A stretch of DNA of 64,000 bases. It comes from Dirofilaria immitis (lineage: Eukaryota > Nematoda > Chromadorea > Rhabditida > Onchocercidae). Made by a program: the position numbers and the translations under genes. Positions 36,301 through 50,400 of this stretch are shown piece by piece. The stretch lies in the NCBI GenBank assembly GCA_024305405.1, contig JAKNDB010000087.1, positions 1,302,001-1,366,000 on the forward strand, written 5' to 3'. Within the stretch, counting starts at the first letter, position 1; each line of letters opens with the position of its first letter. The notes under the pieces were generated by a model. It did not search any database. It was given only the letters and a program-made list of their open reading frames with translations, and was not told the DNA's origin.

Positions 36301-39300
36301 ACAGCAATGACCAATAATATTACCAATTATGCTTATCAAATAAATGAGGTTTTTTTTTTTTTTTTGAACTTTATTATGCAAATATTTCTCCGCTCATATA
36401 CCAACTATCTTTTATCAACTTTTTTCTATCTCCAAAATATTATCAACATGATCTTATTTTCTTATAACTGCTACAATATATGGTTGATTTAATATGTTTT
36501 AATTAATTTTAAATCTTTAATTTCAGTTAAACAGAATAGTCTCAACTATTCTTTCCTCTTATGATACTAAATAATTTTTGTTTAAATGTTTTGAGTTTAA
36601 ATTTGTAAACTTTTATAAAATCATTTTAATATTATGCTAATTAATTTATGATTTAATTCAGCATTATAACAGTGTGCACAAAATGAATGAAACATGGAAC
36701 AGCCTTAATGATTTAATGTTTAATTCCAATGAAATGGTATTAATAATTATTTTTCTTTTCAAAATATTAATTATCGAATTTGCATTGATAAATGATAAAT
36801 TGATGCTTAGAAACAACGTTTACTCAAGATTATAAACAATAATCGTTATTTTATCAATTGATAAATACTAATTTTAAAGATCTGAAACTATAATACTCAT
36901 TGCTTTGCTTCATTAATCATATCATATTCGCGAAAAAGATCATTATATTATCTCAGCAAAATATTTTGGAAAAAGCAATGCATTAATCATTGATACGGAA
37001 AATCAAACGATGGAAATTGTTGGAATGATGCACAATGAATGTGCTAATGTCACTGAATCTATCCGAAAGATTGATGAAAAATTGATAAAACTTATAACAA
37101 ATACACAAAGGTATAGAAAGAAAATTTTTTTTTTTAAAAGTTTTAGTTATTTCTTGAATTACAAATAATACGTTTAAGAATAAAAATGATGAAATATTTT
37201 GATAAGAGAAAACTAATAATTGCTAGATAAGTCGGTATCTATGAATAAATTAATAAATAATAAATAATTGCTTTTTGATAATTAAATTTATTTAAGTTTC
37301 AACAATATATTCAATTGAAAATTATCTTACAACTTTTGATAGCAATACCCGTTTTAATTGTTATTGTTCTTTCTATTATCGTTCTATTTTGCGGAATAGC
37401 AAAATTATTTACAAAGTATGTCTTTCATTTTCTTTTCAATAAATCATCGTAGTATTCATTTAAGTTTAAATTCTAAGAAAATACCATCGATTTTTAATAA
37501 TCACTGAAAAATATAGTAATTTAAAATTGAAATTATAGTAAAGTAGCACAAAAATTTCTTTTATAATAGTGGAATCATGATAATATCTTAAAGATATTTT
37601 TAAACATATGCAATATTTCGATATGAATTTTATTTATTCATTTGATCGGAAGAAGCGAGATATCATTATGATACCAACATAATTTTGATAATTGCAAGAG
37701 TTTCGCCAATCAATTCCAAATCTAATATATTTTTGACGCATGAGGTAATTGTCTAAAAGAGAGAAATGAAAATAGAAAGGAGTAATAAAATAATAATTAT
37801 AGTATCAAAGAATTAATTTTAAATTGCGGCTGATTGTTTATAAAAATCACAGAGCTTGTTTTAAATCTTAATTTATGCTTATTTCAATTAAAATAATTAA
37901 AAAATTCATTCATATTTTAGATTTCAAAAAGTTATTTTCTATTTCATTTATTACGATTTTAAATTTTAGTGATAGGTCTTTGCCAAAATATCGAAAAATT
38001 TTCAATTGTGGTCGTTATTTCGGTCTATTTGCTATTGCAGGAGCATCCTGCACTGGATGGATCGTAATGCTTATTGCTGTGTAAGATTATTTGCAACATT
38101 CACTTTTAGAGACTTATTTCTCCCTTAACAAAGATTATAAATAAATAATAATGACATTTGACATTTATTCCTAACTAATCATTTAGAGAGAATGTATCAT
38201 TGTTTGCATGGGAAATAATAATAATAATTATTATTATTCCCTTTGATAAAGGTCTATCTATAAACGATAGCTAATGATAATTTTCATTAATCCATGATTG
38301 ATATGATTTTTGGTAATTTTAATTCCAAAATATTTGCTAGTTTAATTTGCAAAAATATTAAGACATTTTAAATTACAGCAATTATATCGTAAAAATAATT
38401 TTCTCAAAAAAATTTATTAAAAATTTCGTTTTTAGGTTCAATTTTGGTAATGGATATAATATAATAGCATTTCATAATGTGTTATTCGATGATTCGGAAA
38501 TGCGCTTATTCAAAGCATTGCCACAATTTCAAATCAATATAAAAATCCTATCAATAAGATAAATTTTACTACAAATATCGGGTAATCAATCATAACAATA
38601 GTTCTAAAATTTGGTAAATAATTTTGATCCTCAAACATTATGTGAAGAAATTCTTGCAATAATAATATTGCGTTAATTCATAAGCTTTATAAATATTGAT
38701 TATAAAATTTTCATTAAAATCAATCTTAATGAATTAAACTTATCATTTGTACAAAAATTACCAAAAATGTAATTTTCAAACTTTTTGAATTCATTAACTT
38801 TTGTAAAATCTAAAATCTTATGTTTTGCAATAATGCGAATCCAATTTTAGAAGTATTATAAGTCAATGTAAAGACAATGAAACCATTTTTTCGGTATTCG
38901 AAGTTCAGAATTTGATTAGTGCCGATGCAATTCTGCAAAAAATAAATGTGGAAAAAGTACGAGATGAAGCAGTTAATATGTTCGAAAATATAAATTTCAA
39001 GAAATACTTCCCAGAAGATTTATTTGATCAACTTAAAGTTAGTTGATTTTCAATTTTATGTTAATTTCTTTCGAACCTTGAAATACATTAATGATATAAT
39101 TGAAAAAGAAATATGAAAACGAATGAAATAACAAGCTCAATAATAATGCTCAGTAAAATTGAAATTATCTTTTGGAGGAAAAATAGGAAAATTTATTGAG
39201 AATAATCAATAATTTGGAATTAATCTTATTTCTCGAAATAGAATGTTTATTTATTATAAGTATTATTAAATATAGGCATAAAGATATAATTTCAATCGAT

Positions 39301-40696
39301 TTTCAGGAAGATTCTGAACAGTTGAAGAAATTGAGTATTGAATTAAATAATTTTACTGTTCCGGATGACATTGTAGCAGTGAATGAATCATTACGTGATA
39401 ATTTTAACTGCATGAATAGCAGCGTATCAAATTTGATCAACGTTATGAAGTCAGCATAATTTCAAATCTTAATTAATAGAATACAATAAGTTATTAGAAA
39501 ACGGAATAAGTAACTGAATGCTTAATATTAAATTGTCAACTAATTACCGTTGAGTTAAATTTTATCATGATTTTTTTTTTTGAAATTAATTTTTTCTAGA
39601 AAAGGAAAGGGAATTTATCGATTAAATGATTAATAATTTGAAAATGATCTTATTTTTCTTATTTAATAGACAATCAATTACTTTGAAATAAATTTTAAAA
39701 AACTTTCGAATAATATTTAAAGTAATCTATTAAAAATTAAATGATGTTTTGTAATTCCTCTGTCAAGTTAGAAAATCATTTTGCATTATTTTACTGATAT
39801 GATTATTGACAATTCTTCAACAAAGAGAATAGTATTTTTCATTTCGCTTTATTGACCATTAATCAATAATTTTGAATTTAATAATTTTTTCTATTTCTCA
39901 TATTTACAAACTTTTACAAAAAATAGAATAAATATCTATTCATTTATTAGTGAATAATTTTTAAGAATTATTCAAAATTAGACATAAAACTTTTTATTTC
40001 TTATATAAAATTACATACTTTCAGTTATACCGTTAGCAATGCTGAAGAAATAATCGAACAATATGTATATTCAGGTGAAATAATTAATGAAATTGCCCAA
40101 ATAATTGCAGAAGAATCTAATTATACAATTGATAATATTACAAAATATATTTACGATAGTATGGTAAGTTAATTAATTAATCGTTCCATTAAATGCTTTA
40201 ATTTGAATTAAAAAGAAAAGGGAAATTTGGATATCGTGTTATTTAAAAAAAAAAGATTTTAAAAACTTGATAAAATTAAAATCGAGACAAATAAGGGATA
40301 AAAAAAAATTATTTTTACTAAGACAAAGAGAGCTAGATAGAGGATAAAATAAATAAATATACAAAATAATTGAAATAATAAACTAATAAAAATATTCTGA
40401 ATAAAAGAAGAATGATATACAAATAAAGGAATGAAAAGTGTAAACAAATATTTCTTAAATCAAAATCTTGAAATTTTACAGATTTATTTTCGAGAAAATT
40501 CATATAACTGTCGTCCATTATACAATATTTGGGAGAATATAGGTTTAACGACAAGCCAAAAATTAGTCCACCATTTCAAGGTTTTTGGTTATCAACTGGT
40601 CTATTAGCATTGTGCTTCATTCTTATCATTATACTTATAACATTCATTGAGAATATCTTACCAGGACGTATGGAAAATATTATCTCAAAGAAGTAA
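33354..40696 (+). CDS. Prominin-like five-transmembrane protein (multi-exon)
   Basis: Exons inferred from splice sites and frame: 33354-33435 (signal peptide, core YFIIIISSFIIVIYG), 33654-33838, 34301-34375, 34799-34906 (TM1, LALVLLLPICGFLLLY), 35097-35253 (TM2), 35304-35333, 35622-35756, 36181-36348, 36662-36736, 36957-37110, 37297-37415 (TM3, LIAIPVLIVIVLSIIVLF), 37970-38080 (TM4), 38436-38581, 38851-39037, 39307-39441, 40025-40163, 40482-40696 (TM5, LLALCFILIIILITF). The plan is signal peptide, N-terminal outside, TM1, short basic loop, TM2, large outer loop with N-glycosylation sites, TM3, short loop, TM4, second large loop, TM5, short tail. That is the topology of prominin (CD133 family), which organises cholesterol-rich membrane protrusions. 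The protein is shorter than human prominin. One-base frame breaks occur in the exons at 36957, 38436 and 40482 (the last at five A, 40558-40562). The identification rests on topology, not on a signature motif. Confidence 0.65.
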
Positions 40697-42300
40697 GATC
40701 TAAATTTCAAAAATTTATTTGAAAATGAATATTTCTTTATTTACATAAGATTACAATCAATTTTTTATTAAGCTGTTTGCATATGGATTATATAACTTCC
40801 AATAAAACTTTGCATAAAAAATTTTAAAATGTTTGAGATTGGAAACGAAAATTTTATACTAAACGTTCTAAGTTGCAAGCATAGTTTATGTGTTTTAAAT
40901 TCCAATATAAATGCAATAATTAAATTTTCAATGTAAAAAATGAGAAATGCAAAGGGAATTAACTAATTATTTACTTAAATCATTTTGTGAAACTAGAAAT
41001 AAAAATTTTCTTCAAAAAAATTGTTCTATTCATGAAATTTGAATAAAAAGAAAATTATATTGCATGAAATTTATAATCATTTTCTTTCGGAAAAAAAGCG
41101 AAAAAATGAATAAAATTTTTCAGAATCTATTAAAAGATGCAATTACAATTGATACAACAACAGATGCATATCAATAAATTTTTAAAAACAACAAATTGGT
41201 AATATTTCATTACTTTTCGATAGCATCGCATACATTATTACTTGTATAAAGCACTGTTCTATATACTTTTTTCTAATTGCAAATTTCTTTCTTTAATATT
41301 TAAAAAAATTATGAGAAATGAATCGATGGATATATTTTTAAGGGTCGGTACCGTTCTGTAACAAAGCAAAAATCAACTATCACGCTTTCCAAATATTTCG
41401 CAAAAAATTTTTTTAATCAATCATTTTATTTCTTTTAATTTCTATGCTTAACACCTGGCTTTTGTCAAGAAGAATCACACTCACTATGCCGCACTTAGTC
41501 TCTCTAATCTTTCGCTTGTTTACAATCTTAATTTTTTTAAAAGTATTCATTGCCTTGCTTAGTCCACATAATGCTAGTAGTGCATTATTTTATGATATAT
41601 AACATAATGATAAATTAATGAATGAATAAATATATATGTTTACTAAATTATCATTGCAAGAGGATGCAAAATTTGCTTAGAAGAAATTTCATTGCTTTAA
41701 TATTTATTCATTTATTAATAAATAAATGAAAGATATTTTAAGTACAGCGATATAATTGCATGAATGTTTTTAAATGATATTACACAGCACACTCTTAACA
41801 TTTAATATCATTTCATTTTAATAATTAATTTGCTTTGCGCTACATAATTATTTAATAATAATAATAATAATGTTGCATGTATTCGTGATGCACCTAATTT
41901 TCGTAATTATGAAGGAATTTTTCAGTTTGCTCAATCCTGAAAATGTTATTTTTATCATCCTGATCAAATTCCCAAATTATACCGTTGAAGCGAGACATGA
42001 TGTCATCCAGGAGTATTACATATTCATTAAAATATTTCAGCGTAGTAATCATTTATTGTTTTACCGTATTCAATCTTTTTGCTTTACTATGAAGATCGTA
42101 ATTATGATTTAAACAGTTACTAAAATTAGATTTTGTGAACAGTATAACAACGATTCAATATTGTTTAAACAAAATTATTTTTAATTTTTCTGATTAAATG
42201 CGCTTTTAAAATGTTTTGCTTGAATTACTGTTTTATGCGAATAATTGTTACATATTTTATTTGAAATTTGTATTTTTTTATGCTTTGACTTTTTCTTTGT
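40697..42300. other. Spacer after prominin-like gene
   Basis: I see only AT-rich sequence. A possible extra 3' exon of the prominin-like gene begins at 41125 after TTTTTCAG, but it soon meets a stop. The frame at 41870-42112 has no recognisable feature; it may belong to the next ORF's gene. Confidence 0.4.
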
Positions 42301-42307
42301 TCTTTAG

Positions 42308-42952
42308 ATCTGATAAAAAATTCAGAAAGATTCAGGAATTGATTTCCTTTTTTCGATTGTGGAAGAAAATTTACGAGCAAGATTCTGAATTAATTTATAT
42401 AATTGTGATGATTCTGTATCATTAATAACATCTATTGTCTAGAAACTTGAAAAAATTCTGTGGTCCATAATTGAAGCTCAGGTTTAAGAAGTTACTTTCC
42501 ATAGTCTTTAGCTAATGTTAAATTTAATTTCTGTTATACATTCATCGTTGCCAGAATATTATCAATTGTCATCATCTAGAAACATTTTTACCGCTATCAT
42601 ATGCTGTTTGCTTCCTGTTATGTATATCAATGATGTAGCTATGTGGGAAGAATGGACTTCCTTTTTACGATATACCATTGATTTATCTCATGTATGTTTA
42701 AGTAGTCTTATTTCATTATCTCATATACCTCTACTCCGCGAAGAACATATAGATGATGTTTTACTAATCAAACGGTTTCTTGAGATATTATTGAGCGAGA
42801 TTTCAGTGATAAATGGTCAGTCTACAGTCGAGCTTTCACAACCAGTAGAAACGAAATACTTCATCTCCTCCCGAAAGAAGCCCTTAACTCGAGAAACTCT
42901 TAACAATCTATCTCTAAGTAATGGAACAATTTCTTTCTATTATCAATATTAG
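42308..42952 (+). CDS. Unrecognised protein, possible two-piece gene
   Basis: The frame at 42515-42952 is 145 codons long, the longest unexplained frame in the right half. Its mixed composition (Trp, Arg, Glu, Ser, Pro present) differs from the AT-driven shadows around it. It looks mostly helical (core DVLLIKRFLEILLSEISVI, about 42754-42810) and has no signal peptide or clear membrane segment. An upstream open piece at about 42309-42400 (core KKFRKIQELISFFRLWKKIY), preceded by TTTAG, could be an earlier exon. The start at 42515 is simply the first Met. I recognise no family. It could be the 3' end of a gene whose other exons are too short to see, or a decayed copy. Confidence 0.4.
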
Positions 42953-42955
42953 CAA

Positions 42956-44460
42956 TTTCCAATCCATTAAAGAAACCTTACTAAATATAATTGTGAGACA
43001 TCAATTTGCTCCCCACATCAAAGAAAGAGAAAGTTTTCGTTTTTTTTCGTGACATTTACGATATTTAAATAAGGTATTGGGTACTGTAAATTCGAACTTG
43101 TTCCGGTAGGTAGAGTTTAATTGTCAGGAAAACTGTTTTTTTTTTTTTCGTTTGAAATAATTCTTTGTACTATATCATTGTAACTTCTAAACATATCATT
43201 GTCAATTCGGAATTTGCATACGTTATTTATTGCATTCTGATTACATTCTTATTCCTATATAGATATTTTCGTGATATTTTTAAGAAACACTCGAGTCTCA
43301 CAGTTTCTATATTCATTATTCGAATTTCACTTTTCTTGACACTCGTTCGATAATAATTGGAAACTGCGCATTCATTATAACTGATAAAATCTAAACTGCA
43401 TCTCATCATAGCTTATAAATGTAACACCGCTGAATATTTTCTGAGAACATTAGATAAATCAGCACAGACAAACGCATTTTTTGGTCAATGTAAACATGGG
43501 AATCAGAAATAACAAATGAGATGATACACTCTAATCCTGTACATCAATTTTCTTCTAAAAATCTAATTTACGGTAAAGAGACTCAAGTACTTACTAAGTA
43601 AAAACATCACGCGAATATCTGCATAGTATTTCAGGTAAAAATTATCGACTAATGCAAATATCGTTATATCTGAGCAAAATATAAATTGCGGAAAATGATT
43701 TAAATAGTCGGTCCTCTTCTCGCATATCCTAAAATCATAGATGAGTTGTTTAGTTTTTTTTTGCAATTTATACATTTTTTTTTACGTTCGAAAGGATCAG
43801 TTTTATTTAGATATATTGAACAACATAACAAAAAATCAATTTTTTTGAAATCAGTACAAAGAGAATGAAGGCATTTTGCAGAAGTGATCGGATACAAGTT
43901 TTTAAAAATACATTATTATTTGTAATAATGTTTTTTCATATTTTGCTGAATTCATTTCCAAAGTTTACTGAAATTTGAAATATGTTGGAAAGAAAGAGTA
44001 TGTAAATATTTCGTAAACACTTCAAGAGAATATATCAAGTGAGGTAATATTGAACTTCAATCTATAAAAATAATAATTCAAATCAAAAGGAGGTAGAAAA
44101 TCGCATCGACCAAACTATGCTGGTGTTCTCAGAATACTATTAAGGACCAGATAGTTCTGCTAGTTATTATAGGCGAAGGTTTCTAAAATGCTTCCATGAA
44201 AAAATATTCGAAAGATTTTTTCTTGTGAAATAGAAAAAATCCACTTCAAGCAATGGATTCAAGATAACTTCTTCGGCTTTATTGCCCTTTCAATGACCTT
44301 ATGAATAACAAGCTTGAGATCCGTCAGCTTCATTGCATTATTAATAACAAGTTTATGAAATTAACTTTTAAGGAACCGAATTGCATAATCGATAAGTAAA
44401 ACATATAAAAGGAAATCCATCACAGAGCAATAAATGAATTTCTAAGTTCAATTGGCTATT
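42956..44460. other. Spacer between unrecognised ORF and DNAJC14 gene
   Basis: Short frames at 43165-43409 and 43563-43897 overlap on both strands and have no domain or splice support. I see no gene in this stretch. Confidence 0.5.
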
Positions 44461-44467
44461 ATTTGTT

Positions 44468-47400
44468 TCAACGTTGCCTTCGACGTCTTCCAGCACGACG
44501 CGGCCGATCACTGTTTAACGGATTTCTATCCGGCGGACGATAGAATGCTTGTTGCGACGTTGCAGAAGGAGCACCATAACCAAGCGATACAGAACAAGTA
44601 TCTGCATCATCATCCGGCCCTCCTCGATTAAAGAAGCATAAATCATCATACTCATGTCTTTCCTGTCTGTAATTAAGGAGAAAAAAATGCAACATCAATA
44701 AATAGCTGAGTAGAATGCGGCAACTTCCATATTACTGAATACTATCGCATGATTGGCACTTGTTTTTCCTGTCTTCATTTCATTTCATAACAAAATAAGC
44801 AACGAAAGAAAGAATCATCTTTTTTTTTATTATAACATTCAACAGTTATCAATGCTACCCTTTTATGACTATTTGTACATTTCTAATTTAACCATTTGAT
44901 TTTAGCTTTTTTGCAATATTTGCAAAATAATTTATATTTCGTTATATTTCAAAATTAATCAAATGTCTTCTGTCTTTTTCATCTTGAAGTATTAAGTCTA
45001 AAATTATTTGAAAAAAATATACCCAGTTTTAGTCCGTTTCAATGGATTTTTGTTAAGTGATGGTCCACTTGTTGTCACTAAACGATACTGTACCATGTGA
45101 CTATTGGCTTTCATGTGCTTCAAGTGGTTATTCTGAAAGACTGTCATAAAAACCAATACAATGCGCTACTTACAATCATCAAAATTAGTACCATCCACTC
45201 CCTACAACAATAAACGGAAATTAGAGCTATCTCATATCCTTTTTTCTTCCAGATTATGACTAATCATCACGAAAAATCATTGAACCAGATTAAATTATTT
45301 AAATCTTAAGAAAAAATTTATCTGACATTTTGTGATATGGATGAGCTAAAAAGACGAAAAAGGAATTAGCACCGCGCATGTAGCCCACTGTGTAATATCA
45401 TAGACAACGCCATCCAAACATGCATAATAGATCCAAATAAGACCACCGAAACGAGTTTCTGCCCAAATATCATTCTAAAATTATATTATAAATAGAATCA
45501 TTTCACATATTATAAACACATGCACATTAAAACATAAGAAAAAAGGCGGGAAATGAAGAATAGAACTGCTAAATCATTCAAGTTATACTATTTTTGATTG
45601 AATGCCTCCATGCATATATTAGACCTAAACTTCAATCCATCCAACAGTGAATGTTCCGAGGTATATATCAGTAAAAAAGCAAAGAAGATCACACATGTTT
45701 AGCAGGATGACGAAGTTTGCACTTTCTACAGTAACGGGCTTCTGAGGCTCGAATACTTTCTACTGGTATACGTGTATGCTTATTACCACAGTCACAGTAC
45801 ATTGCATTTCGTGCTTCATTCATCTTTTCGCGCAAGCGCTCCATAATTCTTCCATTTCTTTGTGCTATTAAAGATTAGAAGATTTAAAGGATAATTCCAA
45901 AGACATAAAGTTTAAATTTGTAAACTTAGTTAATATATCTGAAAATTTATATTGTAGGATAAAATGACGTATCTCGAGAGTCTTAAGCTTCATTCCTATC
46001 TCAGTGCACTGTCGATTAAATTCAGGAAAGCAAAAATTTTCTTGTGTTCCCGCAAACAAGACACTTTTTTCTCTCTCCAAATTAAAAGTGAAGTTCAGGT
46101 GAAGTATTTTTTATATTGCTATGGCACAGATAAGGCGTTAAAAAGACCGAATCTTACTTAAAAAAAGAAATGTCATTCAAATAATCTTAAAACAATAATG
46201 TATTTCTACCAGTGGATTTTTATGTAAATTGGCAATATTATATTTGTTTCGAACATCTGGTGTACCAATCGCATCAAAAGCCTTCGAAAGAATCTTGAAA
46301 GCTTCATCTGCTCCACTTGAACGGTTCTATAAAACTATCGCTTGTTTTTAATATAGATTTTTCTCAAAACTACTGAAATTCAACATTACTGCAATTATCG
46401 CTGAAACGTATCTCTGCATTTCAGCAGAAATTAAATTTAACAACTGTATCAAACTTAATAATTTAACAAGCAATAAAACTGTAAAAATATTTACTTCGTA
46501 GAAGAGATATGAAAATGAAAAGTGAAACCTTATCAGGATGCACTAGAACAGCTTGTTTTTATAATATCGCTTAATATCATCATCTTTACAGTCGGCCCTT
46601 AAACCCAGTATCATATATGCATCACGTCCGCGACACTTCAGAATTCGTTCCATTGCTTCTTCTCCTTAAATGAATATTAAACAGTGTAAACGCAAAAAGT
46701 AATGAAAATATTTCCAAATAAATTATTCGATAATACTAAACTTTTTAGATAACGATTCAGCGTACAACGATAAATTTCTTTCATTTCTAGAAGTTATTTT
46801 AAAATCGAGACATGAACCAGATTTGAACCACAAGGTCGAAGAAATGCATGCAAATCTAAAGAAAATGTAACCAAGATTTCACTAAAGAAAAGCATGGCTT
46901 GAGATTACCTGTTACCGGCAACTGAATATTTTCATTTAGACCCCATTCAATACTATTTTTCTGATTTGTCCACATTCTTTTTATATTGAACAATCGAATA
47001 CTTTCCCAACATTTTCTGTTTGAAAAAATCAACTAATGTGAACTGTAGCAAACCAAGACTCGATTTTAATTTAAAAACTTGAAATAGAATTTAAATATGT
47101 ACAATACCTAATCATTTGTTTAAAAGATTTGTATAGTTTTGTATTATTTTTTAATGCCCTATCCATTTTGTGAATAAAAATAAAAAAAAATCAATGAAGT
47201 TTTGAACAAAAATGGAAATATAAGCAACAAAGTCCGGCCATAAAACTTACCTCTGCGCATCTAATATGGAATACCAGCATCGTTGGCAGTTGAAAACAAT
47301 ACTACTGTATCCAGCCACAATTCTTGAAAATAAATTTTATATTAATGCTGATTTATAAAAAATTTGACCAGAAATATTAACAACTAAATATCATTTCTCA

Positions 47401-50400
47401 AACAACTGAAAGTGCTTTTCATTCATTTCTTGCATATCTCTTTCACTCTTCTTTCTTTTCTGTAAGATGCATAATCTCGAAAAGTGTTATCAAATAACTA
47501 CAGCATTAATCAAAATAACTCAGTTATCTTAAATACAAGTACTTAGTCTTTTCTCGAAGTTGTTACTTGCTGAATCCAATTATCTCTTAATCTGTTCAAC
47601 TGTTTTTGAGAATATAGAATAAGACTTTTTATTAATAAGCTATTACGTACGCATATAGAGTGATAGCCCAAAGTTGCAATGATATATCCCATAAAAGATC
47701 CATAATCCACTGAAGAGCATGCTTGATGATGGAAAATACAAGAGTTACCATAATATCTAAAATATTTCAAAGAAACGATGAGAAATCATGGATAAAATTA
47801 AAAAGGAGAGATTCGCGACAAAATTTAAAACTTACTTATGTAGTCTGCCACATCACTTTGACGTTTTTTGACAGAATTACGCTGTTTTCTGCCGCATCTC
47901 GAGGAATCAGTTGATGCGTGTGCGCTGAGCTCACGACGAGCACTAATAACTTTTTTGAACGCTGCAAAAAATATCATATAAGTTCTTTTAATAGAAAGAA
48001 AATTAACAAAACACATGCGTTTTATATAATGAGACGCCAAAATTACAACTTCTAATGAATTAATTTTAGAATGTAGAAGTTTGCTTAAACAACAATGATT
48101 AATTCGCACAATCCGTTGGACACTGTCTTTGAAAGGAGTCGAGATTACCAAACTTTCCTAAGCAGCCCTGCGCGATGATATTCAACATATAGTTATGATA
48201 AATAATGAGATGAATTCTTCGATGAATACAATTAATAAAATCAATACAGCAAGGACTGACGCATATTTTTAACAAGCAGAAGAAATATTAACGAAACTTT
48301 TATAACATACCATTACGCTGAGTTGAAGAGAAGTTTGAAGGCTTAATTCCACTTTGATTAAAATCCCTGGTTTTATCTTCACTTACTGTATTGCCCTCTC
48401 CATCAACCCTTTCTATGTTTTCTATAAAATAAATATTAGGCATATGAACAAATATATGCAATGCAACTCAAATATTTATCCATCGAAACCATTATGAAAT
48501 ATAAAATTTGCTAATAAAAATAAAATAGAAAAAAGACAAAATCTAAATAATAATAACGGTGCACAATGTAAACAGCAATAATTTTTCATTCTCAATCATT
48601 GAAAGGTAAAGCCTCTGTTTCTTATTAAATCGAAAAAAATTCACTTGTTGTTACTCGAATTTTCATCAATTCCTTGGATAAAGAAAAATGTAGTGAGGGC
48701 TAACTGTCCATTTACATCGGTAATAAACGTAACAATTAATTAAGTAAACCACATTAAAAATTGAGCTTACGCAGCAAAAACAATAAAAATAGTATCGAAA
48801 AAAACATACCCAATGAAACAACACCAACTTTTGGTTTCGATGCAGCCACATCCACTGATAATTCATGGTGAACAACTACCGAGGATAGTGACCGACGTGT
48901 GATGCGACGTGGAATTGCATTCGTAGTTTGCATCCCAAGGGACTGCAAAACATCAAAACGACTAGAAGCGTCCACAGCTTGATTACCGGCCAATCCTATA
49001 ATGATTAAATTATGGTTGATATATTTAATTTTTATAATTTAATATAGATTCATAAATGGTATATTTAAAAATATCCATTTCGGTTACCAATTAATTAAAT
49101 CCTATTCAAATAGGAACAAATTGTAGATATTCTAGAAGTACCTATATAAAGGAATTCATATTTTATCTCTTCTCCTAACGTCTGACTGATTTAAAAATAG
49201 AAAAAAGAACTATTCTACATTTTGGGATTTACACCACAGTATACTGAAATTTGAAATGATATTTTATATACAAATTAAATCACTTATGAAATAATCATTA
49301 ATGATAAGGATTATATGATAAGGATTATATGATAAGGATTATATTATTAATGTTATCATATTCACGAAAGGATTCACCATCTTCATCAGTGATTACTTGA
49401 TCATTTTTGTTGCTCTTGATACCTCTGCTTTTCTTATGAATGATTTTCTGGAATTCGTAGTCAGCTTTTTTTCCCATGATCACAGCCTGTTAATACATTT
49501 AAATTACTCTTGAGAATCATTTAATTTTTTTCGTTAAAAAAATTTTACCTTTCTTTGCCGCAACACTGTTTTTTAGATGGATAGGTCCTTTATTCTGCTC
49601 GGTGTAAACATCACTCACGGCACAAGACAACGGCACAACCAGGGCTTCATCAGTCGATTGATGATTACTACTAATGCGGTGTGCTGATATTGCACTTTTT
49701 GATGTTTGATTACCACCATTTTTTTCCCTAAATTAATAATAATTTGATTAACAACGATTCATTAAGCCTAGCCTAATTCATCAAGCAAGACTGATTATCT
49801 GCAATTTTTTTCGATTATTTTCCGAACATTCATTAAACCTGTCCTACCATTCCACAACAATCTTTTGTTTGTTTACTGCAATATAATATCTAGTAAAACT
49901 GCAACTGTTTCCCGATTGGTTTTTCGAAAAAAAAACATTGCTAATTGCATTAGAATCTTGCACTCTGTTCAAGTAACATCAAACACTTTACCTAAAAAAA
50001 CGGATGAAGTATGATGAATCAACGGTGATGGGTTTGATATCAAAGAGGAAAGTGATGAATTTGACATTATGTGCTCCTTTTAGAAGCTGCATCTCGATAA
50101 CTTTTACTCAATGGTAGGGCTGCATTCGTAGTTACTTCCGGCAAAAATACACTTGAAGAAACGTTTTCACTAAAAGAGAAGATTTCTCAACCTGAGAAAA
50201 TATATTATTGAGATAAAAATAAAGGGGAAATTTTACGAATCAATTGCAGTATCACTTGAAGCATTACATTTTCTTTTACTTGCCAATAAATTTAAGATAA
50301 TGTTTACCAGGAAATTTTTTACGTTTACAACAGTAAGTAAGATAGTTGGGAAAGAAATAAGCGCTATCGGATTTGGGACTACACAAATCATATCTCAGAG

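Noticed and set aside
36181..36492. Single 103-codon ORF
   Set aside because: Only the first part (to 36348) is an exon of the prominin-like gene; the rest is read-through into an intron after GAG|GT.
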